The notes under the pieces: model-generated | Told to the model about the DNA's origin: nothing | Database searches by the model: none | What the model saw: only the letters and a program-made list of their open reading frames with translations | Made by a program: the position numbers and the translations under genes | Shown here: positions 1 through 8,774 of the stretch, one piece after another | How positions within the stretch are numbered: the stretch's first letter is position 1 | Layout of the letters: every line of letters begins with the position of its first letter | Assembly (NCBI RefSeq): GCF_041807905.1 | Contig: NZ_JBGVSA010000005.1 | Coordinates: forward strand, 124,001-188,000 | Direction of reading: 5' to 3' | Source: JBGVSA01 sp041807905 | Lineage (GTDB): Bacteria; Pseudomonadota; Gammaproteobacteria; Burkholderiales; Rhodocyclaceae | Length of the DNA: 64,000 bases

Positions 1-1
1 C

Positions 2-1513
2 GAACTGCTTGCTACCGAAGGCTATTTCTCGCCCACGGTCGACATCGACTTTCGCGCCACGCCGATGACCGTCAAGGTGATTCCGGGCAAGCGGACCGAA
101 GTGCAGCAAGTGTCGATCGAGTTCCGCGGTGCGATCACCGGCGCCGAATTCGAAGCCCGACGCCAGCAATTGCGCACGGCGTGGTCCCTGCCGGTGGGGC
201 GTCCGTTCCGGCAGCAGGACTGGAACAACGCCAAGAACCAACTCCAGGAGGGCACGGCCGCCACCGACTTTGCGGCTGCCCGCATTGCCGAAAGCCTCGC
301 CGACATCGATCCCGAAACCAGCGAGGCACACCTCTCGATAGTCATCGACAGCGGCCCGGCCTTCACGCTGGGCGCGCTGGAGATCGAAGGGCTTTCCGAC
401 TACACCCCCGAGCTGATCGAGCGCTTCAACAGGATTCGCGTCGGCGATCCGTACACCCTGAACGCTCTGTTGTCCCTGCAATCCGCCTTGCAGAGCACGC
501 CGTATTTTTCGGCCGTCGAAGTCGACATCGATACGACCACCGGCGAACACGAGCGAGTGCCCGTGCGCGTCCGCCTGTCTGAGGCCAAACCGCGGCGTGC
601 CGGCTTCGGCGTTGGCTACAGTTCCAATACGGGCTATCGCGCCGAAGTCACTTACCGCGATTCCAATATCTTCAACCGCGCCTGGCAATTGTCGTCAGGC
701 GTGCGGATCGAGCAAAAGGAACAGCAAGCCTTCGCCGACGTGTTTTTCCCGCCGGAGCCGGACGGGCATCGCAACAGCGTCGGCGGGTTGATCGATCGTT
801 CCCACATCGAAGGGCTGCGCATCGACAAGAAATCGGTTGGCGTCGCGCGTACGCATCCGCGCGGCAACATCGAGACGCGGATCGGCCTGTCGATGCAGAG
901 TGAAACGGTGCACCCGGACGGCGGCGAGGAGAGCCACACCCAGGCGCTGGCGCTGAACTGGTCGTGGACGCAGCGTGCGGTCGACAACCTGCTCAACCCG
1001 ACGAGCGGCTACGTTCTCAACGTGCAGTTCGGTGGAGCCTCCAAGGCGGTGCTGTCGGACGCCAACTTCGTGCGCAGCTACGGGCGCCTCGTGACCTACT
1101 GGCCGATCTTGAAGACCGACGTGCTGCAGGTGCGTGGCGAAGTGGGTTACACCGCCGCCAAGAACCGGCAGGACGTGCCGGAAGACTTCCTGTTCCGCAC
1201 CGGCGGCGCGCAAACCGTGCGTGGCTACAGCTACCTCAGTCTTGGCGTGAAGGATGCCGACGCCACGGTCGGCGGTCGCTACATGGCGGTGGGCTCGGTC
1301 GAGTACACCCACTGGATGAAGGGCAACCTCGGCATTGCCGCATTCGTCGACGCCGGCAATGCGGCCGACGAACTCAAGGGTTTCGACTTCAAGCTCGGCA
1401 TTGGCACTGGCGTGCGCTGGAGGAGTCCGGCCGGTCCGCTGGCGGTCGACCTGGCGTACGGCTACGACGACCGGCGCCTCCGCCTGCATCTGTCGATCGC
1501 CATCGCTTTCTGA
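2..1513 (+). CDS. tamA: TamA-like Omp85 outer-membrane protein, 5' truncated by the window edge
   Basis: The reading frame is open from base 2, so the start lies upstream; 503 residues are visible. The first half contains POTRA-like repeats, the clearest running from GPAFTLGALEIEGLSDYTP to a YFSAVEVDID strand. A beta-barrel follows, with the Omp85 loop-6 motif VRGY (in GGAQTVRGYSYLSLG) and a C-terminal strand ending in phenylalanine. TamA works in the outer membrane with TamB in inserting autotransporters and other barrel proteins. The usual tamB is not downstream: msrA follows after about 150 bases. It could therefore be a TamA relative acting alone. Family assignment is firm; exact orthology is less so. 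Confidence 0.85.
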   Translation, partial: ELLATEGYFSPTVDIDFRATPMTVKVIPGKRTEVQQVSIEFRGAITGAEFEARRQQLRTAWSLPVGRPFRQQDWNNAKNQLQEGTAATDFAAARIAESLADIDPETSEAHLSIVIDSGPAFTLGALEIEGLSDYTPELIERFNRIRVGDPYTLNALLSLQSALQSTPYFSAVEVDIDTTTGEHERVPVRVRLSEAKPRRAGFGVGYSSNTGYRAEVTYRDSNIFNRAWQLSSGVRIEQKEQQAFADVFFPPEPDGHRNSVGGLIDRSHIEGLRIDKKSVGVARTHPRGNIETRIGLSMQSETVHPDGGEESHTQALALNWSWTQRAVDNLLNPTSGYVLNVQFGGASKAVLSDANFVRSYGRLVTYWPILKTDVLQVRGEVGYTAAKNRQDVPEDFLFRTGGAQTVRGYSYLSLGVKDADATVGGRYMAVGSVEYTHWMKGNLGIAAFVDAGNAADELKGFDFKLGIGTGVRWRSPAGPLAVDLAYGYDDRRLRLHLSIAIAF

Positions 1514-1659
1514 CGCGAGCGAGCTCGCCGGATCGCGCATCCCTCCACAAATCCGCCTATCATTCCCGCCGTATCGTGTCCGTCGGGGCCGACACACATG
1601 GGCACAAACCATCCGGCGCCGATTGGCTACTCTGCGCCACTGACCGGGAGCTTCGTCAC

Positions 1660-2205
1660 ATGAACATGCAGACAGCGATTTTCGCCGGCGGCTGCTTCTG
1701 GTGCCTGGAGGCGGTCTACGAAGAAGTCGACGGCGTCCAGGCCGTTTCGTCGGGCTACACCGATGGCGACCTGCCCGATCCGGACTACGAGACCGTGTGC
1801 ACCGGCACGAGCGGCCACGCCGAGGCGGTGCGGATCACCTTCGATGGCGACGTAGTGAGCTATCGTGAGTTGCTCGAGATCTTCTTCGTGATCCATGATC
1901 CGACGCAGCTCAACCGGCAAGGCAATGACGTTGGCACGCAGTACCGTTCGGCCATCTACTGGACTGACGAAGCCCAGCGAACCGAAGCCGAGCGGATCGT
2001 GGCGGAGCTCACCGAGCGCCGTGCCTACGACCGCCCCATCGTGACGATCATCGCGCCGGCCAGCGCGTTCTACGAAGCCGAGGCGTATCACCGCGAGTAT
2101 TTCCGCCGCCATCCGGAGCAGGCATATTGCACTTACGTCGTGGCGCCCAAGCTGGAAAAATTCCGCAAGACCTTCGCGCGGCTGAGAAAGCAAGAATCCA
2201 ACTGA
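1660..2205 (+). CDS. msrA: Peptide methionine-S-sulfoxide reductase MsrA
   Basis: MsrA reduces the S epimer of methionine sulfoxide in oxidised proteins, with thioredoxin as electron donor. The 181-residue protein has the catalytic GGCFWCLEAV motif at about residues 10-19 and the conserved PDYETVCTGTSGHAEAV and GNDVGTQYRS blocks. Its length is that of the short, cytoplasmic single-domain form. The frame stays open upstream to about 964, but homology begins at the ATG at 1660, after a long non-conserved stretch. tcdA starts 12 bases after its stop, so the two are probably cotranscribed. Confidence 0.95.
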   Translation: MNMQTAIFAGGCFWCLEAVYEEVDGVQAVSSGYTDGDLPDPDYETVCTGTSGHAEAVRITFDGDVVSYRELLEIFFVIHDPTQLNRQGNDVGTQYRSAIYWTDEAQRTEAERIVAELTERRAYDRPIVTIIAPASAFYEAEAYHREYFRRHPEQAYCTYVVAPKLEKFRKTFARLRKQESN

Positions 2206-2217
2206 TTACTCAAGAAG

Positions 2218-3024
2218 ATGTCATCGTCGTCTGAACACATCGACCATGGGCGCCGCTTCGGCGGCGTCGTCCGGCTGTACGGCCAAGAAGCGGCCGATCG
2301 CTTTGCCGCTGCGCGTGTGTGCGTGGTGGGAATCGGCGGCGTCGGTTCCTGGGCCGCCGAAGCGTTGGCACGTAGCGCGGTCGGCCACATGACGCTGATC
2401 GATCTGGACATGATTGCCGAGTCCAACACCAACCGGCAGATACACGCGCTCGGCAATGCCTATGGCATGGCCAAGGTCGACGCCATGCGTGACCGCATCC
2501 TGGCGATCAATCCGCGTTGCACCGTGACGGCGGTCGAGGATTTCGTCTCGCCGGACAATCTCGAGGCGCTTCTGTCCGGGCACGACATGGTGCTCGACGC
2601 CATCGACAACGTCGGCGTGAAGGTTGCCATGGCGGCATGGTGTCGCGATCGCAATGTGCCGCTCGTCATGTGTGGCGGCGCAGGCGGCAAGGCGGACCCG
2701 ACCCGTCTGACCGTGGCCGACCTGTCGAGCACCGAGCAGGATCCACTGCTTGCCAAGGTCCGCTCGCGGCTGCGCAAGGAGCATGGTTTTCCCAAGCCCG
2801 GCAAGGGGCGTTCGGCCCGCTTCGGCATTGAAGCGGTCTATTCCAGCGAGCCGCTGCAGCAGCCCGACGCGTGCATTACCGATTCGGCGCCCCAGGGATT
2901 GTCGTGCGCGGGCTACGGCTCGGCCGTCACGGTGACGGCGGTGGCGGGCTTCATGGCGGCCTCGCGCGTGCTGGCCCGGATTGCCGCCCAGGTCGGCAAA
3001 GAGCGCGAACATGTCCCGGCCTGA
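2218..3024 (+). CDS. tcdA: tRNA threonylcarbamoyladenosine dehydratase TcdA
   Basis: This E1-like ATP-dependent enzyme cyclises t6A at position 37 of ANN-decoding tRNAs to ct6A. The 268-residue protein opens its Rossmann domain with GIGGVGSWAAEALARS (about residues 38-53), followed by LIDLDMIAESNTNRQ, the adenylation-site signature of the MoeB/ThiF/TcdA family. The region RFGIEAVYSSE and the final hydrophobic helix also fit TcdA (CsdL/YgdL). It follows msrA closely and overlaps the next gene by 14 bases. The usual partner csdA/csdE is not nearby. Confidence 0.93.
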   Translation: MSSSSEHIDHGRRFGGVVRLYGQEAADRFAAARVCVVGIGGVGSWAAEALARSAVGHMTLIDLDMIAESNTNRQIHALGNAYGMAKVDAMRDRILAINPRCTVTAVEDFVSPDNLEALLSGHDMVLDAIDNVGVKVAMAAWCRDRNVPLVMCGGAGGKADPTRLTVADLSSTEQDPLLAKVRSRLRKEHGFPKPGKGRSARFGIEAVYSSEPLQQPDACITDSAPQGLSCAGYGSAVTVTAVAGFMAASRVLARIAAQVGKEREHVPA

Positions 3025-3382
3025 AGCCGCATACATCCTCTTCGGTCATGGGGCGCGCGACGCCGCGTGGGCGCGTCCGCTCGAACGGCTGGCGATCGCG
3101 GTGCGCACACAGGACCCCCATGCCGATGTGCGCATCGCGTTCCTCGAATTCATGTCGCCGACGCTGACCGAGGCGGTCGAAGAGGCCATTGCCGCTGGCG
3201 CCAGGCACGTCGTGATCGTTCCGGTATTCCTTGCCCAGGGCGGCCACGTTCGACGCGACGTGCCGGTGATGCTCGATGCGCTGCGTGCCCGCCATGACAG
3301 CGTCACCATCGAGTTGCGCGAGGCGCTCGGCGAAGCCGGGGCCGTTATCGATGCCATGGCCGGCGTCATCCTGCACCCATGA
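3011..3382 (+). CDS. CbiX-like sirohydrochlorin chelatase
   Basis: A 123-residue single-domain class II chelatase. Family members insert Co2+ or Fe2+ into sirohydrochlorin on the way to cobalamin or sirohaem. The two metal-binding histidines lie in ILFGHGARD near the N-terminus and in VFLAQGGHVRRDVP. The ATG at 3011 is preferred to the upstream in-frame ATG at 2981 because similarity starts with MSRPEAAYILFGHG. It overlaps tcdA by 14 bases, and the next gene starts in an ATGA overlap, so translation is probably coupled along the block. The metal cannot be deduced, and no other cobalamin or sirohaem gene is in the window. Confidence 0.85.
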   Translation: MSRPEAAYILFGHGARDAAWARPLERLAIAVRTQDPHADVRIAFLEFMSPTLTEAVEEAIAAGARHVVIVPVFLAQGGHVRRDVPVMLDALRARHDSVTIELREALGEAGAVIDAMAGVILHP

Positions 3383-5469
3383 TCGTGCGCCGCGTCGGTG
3401 CCGTGCTATTGCTGGTGCTGGCCGTGTCGGCAATTGCGTTGCCATGGCCGCCACTGGTATTGCAGACCATCACCTTTGCGATGGCGTTGCTGGCCGCCGG
3501 GCTGCTGTGGCGCGAGGCGACAGTGTCATCACCGGCCCGTGCGGCCTTTCTCCAGCGCTTGTTCGAATCCTTGCCGACGCCGGTGTCCGTCAAGAACGAA
3601 GATCTTCAGTTCGTCGAGGTCAATGAGAGCTTTGTCCGCGTCTCCCGTGGCAAACGCGAAGTGCTGGTGGGCAGCAGTGCGAGCGAACTCGTGGGCGACC
3701 GCGACGGCGAGCGCGCTGAAGTGCTGGATCGTCTCGTGCTCGAGACCGGGCAGCCGCAGGTCGCCAATGAGTGGCTCGCCAGCGTAGACGGCACTCGCCA
3801 TTACTATCGCGTCACCAAGACACGCATCGAAGGGCCGGAAGGGGCGCCGGCCGTCGTTACCGCCTACGAAGACCTGACTCTGCTGCATGAAGAGCAAGAG
3901 CGTCAATCCGCCTTGCGCGCCTTCCTGCAGCGCGTCTTCGACATGGTTCCGAATCCGCTCTACATCAAGGACCGGCAGCATCGCTACGTCATGACCAACC
4001 GGGCACATGTCGAAACGCTTGGGGTTGTGAGCAGCGGCGAGGTGATCGGCAAGCGCGTCGGTGAATTCGCGCCCGCCATGACGCACTCCGTCGAAGCCGC
4101 CGAGGACAATCTGTTCAGCCAGCAAGTGCATGGCATCCACGAAGAAGAGCAGGTGCATGTCGATGTCGACGGGCGCCGATCGCATTCGCTGGTGCGCAAG
4201 GCGCTGACCACCGGCCCCGATGGCGCGCCGGTAGTGATCGGCATCAACACCGACATTACCGAGTTGCGCGAGACCGAGCGCGACTTGCGCCGCACGCTGC
4301 ACCGATTCTCGATGCTCATGCAGAACGCGCCGTTGGGCATCGCGTTACTCGACGTGCGGGGCCGATTTCTTACCGCCAATCCTTACTTGCTCGGACTTGG
4401 GGGCTACACGCAGGACGAATTGTTGGACCTGTCGTACCGCGACCTGCTGTTCGATGCATCGAGCGAGCGCGAACAGGCCAAGATGCTCGAACTCTTCCGT
4501 CAGGGCTATTGCGAGCCTTTCCCGTGCATGGGGCGACGGCGCGACGGTTCGCACGTCCCGCTCATGCTTGGCGCGGCGCTCGTCACGGGACCGGAGATGC
4601 AGCCGCAGATCTGGGGGCTCGTGCAGGACGTGTCGGCCCAGCGCGCGGCCGATGCCGAGTTGCGACGACACCGCGACCATCTGCGCGAGCTCGTGCGCGA
4701 ACAGACGGCCGACCTGATGGGCGCGAAGGAAGCCGCCGAGCGAGCGTCCGAAGCCAAGTCCACTTTCCTTGCCAACATGTCGCACGAATTGCGCACGCCC
4801 ATGCATGCGGTTCTGAGTTTCGCGCTGTTGGGCGAGCAGCGCGCAGAGACGATCCCGGCCGCCCGGCTGCGCGACTATTTCTCGCGTATTCGCAGCAGCG
4901 GCGAGCGGCTCATGGTCCTGCTCAACGATCTGCTCGATCTCTCCAAGCTGGAGTCGGGCACGATGCCGATCAGCCGCGAGCCTGTCGATCTGCGGGAGGT
5001 CGTTGGAGAAGTGCTCCGCGAGTTCGAAGCCTTGCTGATCGCCAACTCGCTCAAACTCACGTTTGCAGCGGCGCCCGACGTACCGCTCGTACTGGCCGAT
5101 CGGTTGCGCATCGCGCAGGTCATCCGCAATCTGCTGGCCAACGCGATCAAGTTCTCGCTGCAGGAACGGCGCATCGCTGTGACCTTGCATGCGCAGGACA
5201 ATGTCGTCGAATGCGTGGTCGCCGACGAGGGCGTAGGCATTGCGCCGGGCGACCTGGATACGATCTTCGACAAATTCGTCCAGGGCAGCCGCACGCGCAC
5301 CGGCGCCGGTGGCACGGGCCTGGGGCTGGCGATCAGCCGTGAGATCGTCGCTGCGCACGGCGGCGAAATATTCGCCCGCCATGGACAAGTCTGCGGAGCC
5401 GAATTCGTGGTGCGCCTGCCCAGGCTCGACGCTGGCAGGGGCCCGGCCAACCTGGAGCGAGCCGCATGA
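3379..5469 (+). CDS. Membrane-anchored three-PAS sensor histidine kinase
   Basis: This 696-residue protein has two hydrophobic helices at residues 5-47 with almost no periplasmic part. Three PAS domains follow (about 58-170, 182-297 and 308-425), then a short coiled coil, a HisKA domain with phospho-acceptor His469 in MSHELRTPMH, and a HATPase domain with NLLANAIKFS, DEGVGI and GGTGLGLAIS motifs. It has no attached receiver. It starts in an ATGA overlap with the chelatase gene, and its stop overlaps the next response-regulator gene, so that regulator is the obvious phosphorylation partner. The ligands of the PAS domains are unknown. Being a membrane protein with little outside the cell, it probably senses a cytoplasmic or membrane signal. 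Confidence 0.9.
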   Translation: MIVRRVGAVLLLVLAVSAIALPWPPLVLQTITFAMALLAAGLLWREATVSSPARAAFLQRLFESLPTPVSVKNEDLQFVEVNESFVRVSRGKREVLVGSSASELVGDRDGERAEVLDRLVLETGQPQVANEWLASVDGTRHYYRVTKTRIEGPEGAPAVVTAYEDLTLLHEEQERQSALRAFLQRVFDMVPNPLYIKDRQHRYVMTNRAHVETLGVVSSGEVIGKRVGEFAPAMTHSVEAAEDNLFSQQVHGIHEEEQVHVDVDGRRSHSLVRKALTTGPDGAPVVIGINTDITELRETERDLRRTLHRFSMLMQNAPLGIALLDVRGRFLTANPYLLGLGGYTQDELLDLSYRDLLFDASSEREQAKMLELFRQGYCEPFPCMGRRRDGSHVPLMLGAALVTGPEMQPQIWGLVQDVSAQRAADAELRRHRDHLRELVREQTADLMGAKEAAERASEAKSTFLANMSHELRTPMHAVLSFALLGEQRAETIPAARLRDYFSRIRSSGERLMVLLNDLLDLSKLESGTMPISREPVDLREVVGEVLREFEALLIANSLKLTFAAAPDVPLVLADRLRIAQVIRNLLANAIKFSLQERRIAVTLHAQDNVVECVVADEGVGIAPGDLDTIFDKFVQGSRTRTGAGGTGLGLAISREIVAAHGGEIFARHGQVCGAEFVVRLPRLDAGRGPANLERAA

Positions 5470-6365
5470 CCAAAGCGTCGATTCTGGTTGTAGATGACGA
5501 ACCGCTGAATCTCGAAATCATCGCCGAGTTCCTGTCCGACGGCGGACATCGGCTGCAAAGCGAAGGCGATGGCGAGGCCGCGTGGGCACAGCTCGATGCC
5601 GCGCCCGAGCGTTTCGACCTGATCATCCTCGATCGCATGATGCCGGGGCTCGACGGGCTGGCGCTGCTGCGGCGGATCAAGGCCGATCCGCGCCTGCGCG
5701 GGCTGCCAGTCATCATGCAGACGGCGGCGGGCAGCAACAGCGACGTGCGCGAAGGCCTGGAAGCCGGCGCCTATTACTACCTCGTCAAACCGTTCGCGCC
5801 GACCACGCTGCTCGCGATTGTCGGCTCGGCCCTGATCGAACGGGCTCGTTGGAAGGAGCTCACGCAACTCTCCGCGTTGCGCGCCGCGGCGGTCGGAATG
5901 ATGGGGCGCGCCAGTTTCGCCATCGGCACACCCGAAGAGGCGCTGGCCCTGGCGGCCCTGCTGGCTTCGGCGGCGGACGACCCGGAAAGCGTTGCGCTGG
6001 GCTTGTCGGAGCTGATGGTCAATGGCATCGAGCACGGCAATCTGGGCATCGATCTGGCGGGCAAGGCGGCGTTGGTCGAGGCCGACACGTGGGCGACAGA
6101 GATCGAGCGCCGCCAGGCGTTGCCCGAGAACGTTGGCAAACGTGTGTGGCTCGACGTGGTGCGCGAAGGGGAAGACTGGCGCGTGCGCATCACCGACGAG
6201 GGGGCCGGCTTCGTGTGGGGGCCGTTCCTCGAACTCGATCCCGCCCGGGCCTTTGCGCCCAATGGGCGCGGGATTGCGCTCGCCCGCCGGCTGGCATTCA
6301 ATGATCTGCGCTATATCGAGCCCGGGAACAGCGTCGAAGTGCGGTATCGCGCCCGGCCAAAATAA
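5466..6365 (+). CDS. Response regulator with C-terminal RsbW-like HATPase domain
   Basis: The 299-residue protein has an N-terminal receiver (DDE at 10-12, phospho-acceptor Asp56 in LIILDRMMPG, conserved Lys in LVKPFAP). The C-terminal half is a HATPase_c_2 domain of the RsbW/SpoIIAB anti-sigma type: the N-box is in ELMVNGIEHGN, the G1 box is DEGAGF, and a G2-like NGRGIALARR follows. It has no DNA-binding domain. It probably acts as a phosphorylation-controlled serine kinase or anti-sigma factor. It overlaps the histidine kinase gene by 4 bases, and a SpoIIE-type phosphatase gene follows after 87 bases. No STAS-domain antagonist or sigma factor is beside it, which is unusual. Confidence 0.87.
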   Translation: MTKASILVVDDEPLNLEIIAEFLSDGGHRLQSEGDGEAAWAQLDAAPERFDLIILDRMMPGLDGLALLRRIKADPRLRGLPVIMQTAAGSNSDVREGLEAGAYYYLVKPFAPTTLLAIVGSALIERARWKELTQLSALRAAAVGMMGRASFAIGTPEEALALAALLASAADDPESVALGLSELMVNGIEHGNLGIDLAGKAALVEADTWATEIERRQALPENVGKRVWLDVVREGEDWRVRITDEGAGFVWGPFLELDPARAFAPNGRGIALARRLAFNDLRYIEPGNSVEVRYRARPK

Positions 6366-6452
6366 CGATTCTTTACGGTCCGTCGCGGCGGCAACGCGGG
6401 CGCGATCGTTACACTAGGGACTCTTGCGCAGACTGCGCCGACGACAGGTTTT

Positions 6453-7991
6453 GTGAAAGTAGCCCGCCCTTCTTTTCGTGTACTGGTGGTTGACGATAAT
6501 CCCGGCAACCGCGCGCTGCTGCGTGCTTACCTGACGCGCCTGGGGTTCGAGGCGCTGATGGCGGAGAATGGCCACCAGGCGATCCGCATTTTCAAGGATG
6601 CCGCGCCCGATATCGTGCTCATGGACGTGATGATGCCGTTCATGGATGGATATTCGGCCATCGAGCGCATCCGCGAACTGCCCTCCCGCCGTTGGACGCC
6701 CATTGTCATTGTGTCGGCGATGGGGGCCGAATCCGATCTTGTGCAGGGGCTCGAAGCCGGCGCCGACGACTATCTCACCAAGCCGCTGTCATACAAGGTC
6801 TTCGCGGCCAAGATGCGTACGCTTTCGCGCATGCTCGGTTTCCAGCGTGCACGCGAAGACGCCGCTGCCCGTGAGCGCGTGGTGTCCGATGCCGTGGGCG
6901 ACGGCATCATCACCTTCAACGTCGAGGGGCGCATTGTCGACTGCAACGTCGCGGCGTCTCATTTGTTTGGCGTGGAGCGCGCAGCGGCTGTCGATGCTTC
7001 GATCGCCGCCTTCATCGTCGAACGCGAGCGGACGTGTTTCATGGAACGGTTCCTGGCCTGCGTTGAAGGACAGGGGCATGCTGATTTCATCGGCGGCATG
7101 CGCGAGATGACAGCGCAGTCGCTCGACGGCCGCCAATTCCCCATCGAGCTACGCATCAGCGAACTCGATGTGGAAGAGGGGCGACTCTTCATCGCCGTGG
7201 TGCGCGACATTACTGAGCGTCGTCGCATCGAGCGCGAACTGGCCACGCACGCCCAGCGCCTGCAGGAATACCACGACGAAGCAGAGGACGAAGCCGAACT
7301 CGCCAAGGATCTCATCGATCGCCTGTTGCGCCACAAGCACGTAGCCGCGCCCGGTGTCGAATGGGTGCTCATGCCGGCCCAGCGCTTTTCGGGCGACATG
7401 GTGCTGACCGGACGTTCACCGTCGGGGCGACTCTACGGCTTGCTCGCCGATGCCACCGGGCATGGGCTGGCAGCCGCGGTGAGTGGCCTGTCGCTGGCCA
7501 ACCACTTCTACCGTGCGGTCGAAGCCGACCTGTCGCTGCATGATGCAGTCATGTCGATCAACGAGGCCTTGCGCGCGTTGCTGCCGAGCGATCGCTTCGT
7601 GTCGGTCGGTCTTGTGCGCCTCGATGTTGCGCAACGCTACGGCGAAGTGTGGGTCGGCGGGGTTCCCGACATACTCCTGCTCGACGGTCACGGCAAACTG
7701 CGCCGCCGTTTTGCGTCGGCCCATCTGCCGCTCGGCGTGACCGGGTTCGAGCCCGACGACTGCCGCCCGGCCACCTTCGAATGGCAGTCGGGCGAACGCT
7801 TGTTGCTGTGTTCGGATGGCGTCATCGAAGCCACCAATGCGGCGGGCGAGATGTTCGGCGCTCGGGGCGTCGATGCCGCGCTCGCTCAAGGGGGCGATCC
7901 GCTGTCCATGCTCCGGCGTGGCCTCGACGATCATCTCCAGGGGACCGCTGCGCACGACGACGTGTCCGCCCTCTCTCTGCTCCTGTCCTGA
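6453..7991 (+). CDS. Response regulator with PAS and SpoIIE-type PP2C phosphatase domains (RsbU-like)
   Basis: 512 residues. The receiver spans residues 8-125 (Asp14/Asp15, phospho-acceptor Asp58 in LMDVMMPFMDG, Lys in LTKPLS). A PAS domain spans about 140-250, then a short coiled coil, then a PPM/SpoIIE serine phosphatase domain (about 300-512) with LLADATGHGLAAAVSG and LLLCSDGVIEATN, the metal-binding regions of that family. RsbU-like phosphatases dephosphorylate STAS antagonists to release a sigma factor or effector from an RsbW-like kinase, matching the preceding gene. The chosen start is GTG at 6453. Its gene ends 12 bases before the convergent transporter operon. Confidence 0.9.
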   Translation: MKVARPSFRVLVVDDNPGNRALLRAYLTRLGFEALMAENGHQAIRIFKDAAPDIVLMDVMMPFMDGYSAIERIRELPSRRWTPIVIVSAMGAESDLVQGLEAGADDYLTKPLSYKVFAAKMRTLSRMLGFQRAREDAAARERVVSDAVGDGIITFNVEGRIVDCNVAASHLFGVERAAAVDASIAAFIVERERTCFMERFLACVEGQGHADFIGGMREMTAQSLDGRQFPIELRISELDVEEGRLFIAVVRDITERRRIERELATHAQRLQEYHDEAEDEAELAKDLIDRLLRHKHVAAPGVEWVLMPAQRFSGDMVLTGRSPSGRLYGLLADATGHGLAAAVSGLSLANHFYRAVEADLSLHDAVMSINEALRALLPSDRFVSVGLVRLDVAQRYGEVWVGGVPDILLLDGHGKLRRRFASAHLPLGVTGFEPDDCRPATFEWQSGERLLLCSDGVIEATNAAGEMFGARGVDAALAQGGDPLSMLRRGLDDHLQGTAAHDDVSALSLLLS

Positions 7992-8003
7992 CGCGGACGG
8001 CAG

Positions 8004-8774
8004 TCAGTCCGCCTTGCCCAGGCTCCACGGAAACAGCCTGCGATGCAGCCAGCCGATCAGCGCGAACAGCGCCAGGCTGCAACTCACCAGCAGAGCCAGC
8101 GCTGCGAATGCCACCGGCACCTTGAACGACGACGTCGAAAACAGGATCAGGTAGCCCAAGCCCTTTTCCGCCGCCACGAATTCCGCCACCACCGCGCCGA
8201 TCACCGCCAGCGTGATGGCGACCTTCAGCGCGCTGAAGATGTATGGGATCGCATAGGGCATGCGGATCTGCCAGTACTCGCGGCTACGGCCGGCGCGCAA
8301 CGAGCGCGACAGCTCGATCAGTTCCGCCGGCACCGAAGCAAGCCCCGTGGCGGTGGAGATGACCAACGGAAAGAAGGCGATCAACGTCGTGATGACCACG
8401 CGCGGCAGCATGCCTGCGCCGAGCGTCACGACGATGATCGGCGCAATGGCGACGATCGGCGTCGACTGGATCACGATCAGCCACGGCAACAAGGTGCGCG
8501 ACAGAAAGCGCGACCCGGTGATGGCGATTGCCAGCGGCAAGGCCAACAGAATCGCTACGACGTAGCCGGTCAACGCGACGCTAAGCGTGGCGAGCGTATG
8601 TTCCGCCCAGCGCGAGGCACCCAGTTCGCCCACCGATATGGCGACGGCACTGGGCGCGGGGAGAACGAAGACAGGAATGCGGAACAGCCGGCAGGCCGCC
8701 TCCCACACCGCCAGTACCAGCACGAATGCCAGCACCGGCGCGAATCGGTCGAGCAGGTTTCTCATGGCGTTCAC
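8004..8774 (-). CDS. ABC transporter permease, SsuC/TauC type
   Basis: A 256-residue inner-membrane permease with about six hydrophobic helices and the BPD_transp_1 EAA-type loop (LSRSLRAGRSREYWQIRMPYAIPY). This family imports sulfonates, taurine, nitrate, pyrimidine precursors and similar small compounds. It is the last gene of a minus-strand operon: its ATG overlaps the stop of the ATPase gene by four bases. Substrate cannot be told from the permease. It ends opposite the SpoIIE-type gene with a 12-base gap and no evident terminator. Confidence 0.9.
   Translation of the reverse strand: MNAMRNLLDRFAPVLAFVLVLAVWEAACRLFRIPVFVLPAPSAVAISVGELGASRWAEHTLATLSVALTGYVVAILLALPLAIAITGSRFLSRTLLPWLIVIQSTPIVAIAPIIVVTLGAGMLPRVVITTLIAFFPLVISTATGLASVPAELIELSRSLRAGRSREYWQIRMPYAIPYIFSALKVAITLAVIGAVVAEFVAAEKGLGYLILFSTSSFKVPVAFAALALLVSCSLALFALIGWLHRRLFPWSLGKAD

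Noticed and set aside
7735..7765. tRNA-like GGGTTCGAGCCC arm
   Set aside because: It lies inside the SpoIIE-type phosphatase gene with no cloverleaf around it. No tRNA was seen elsewhere.
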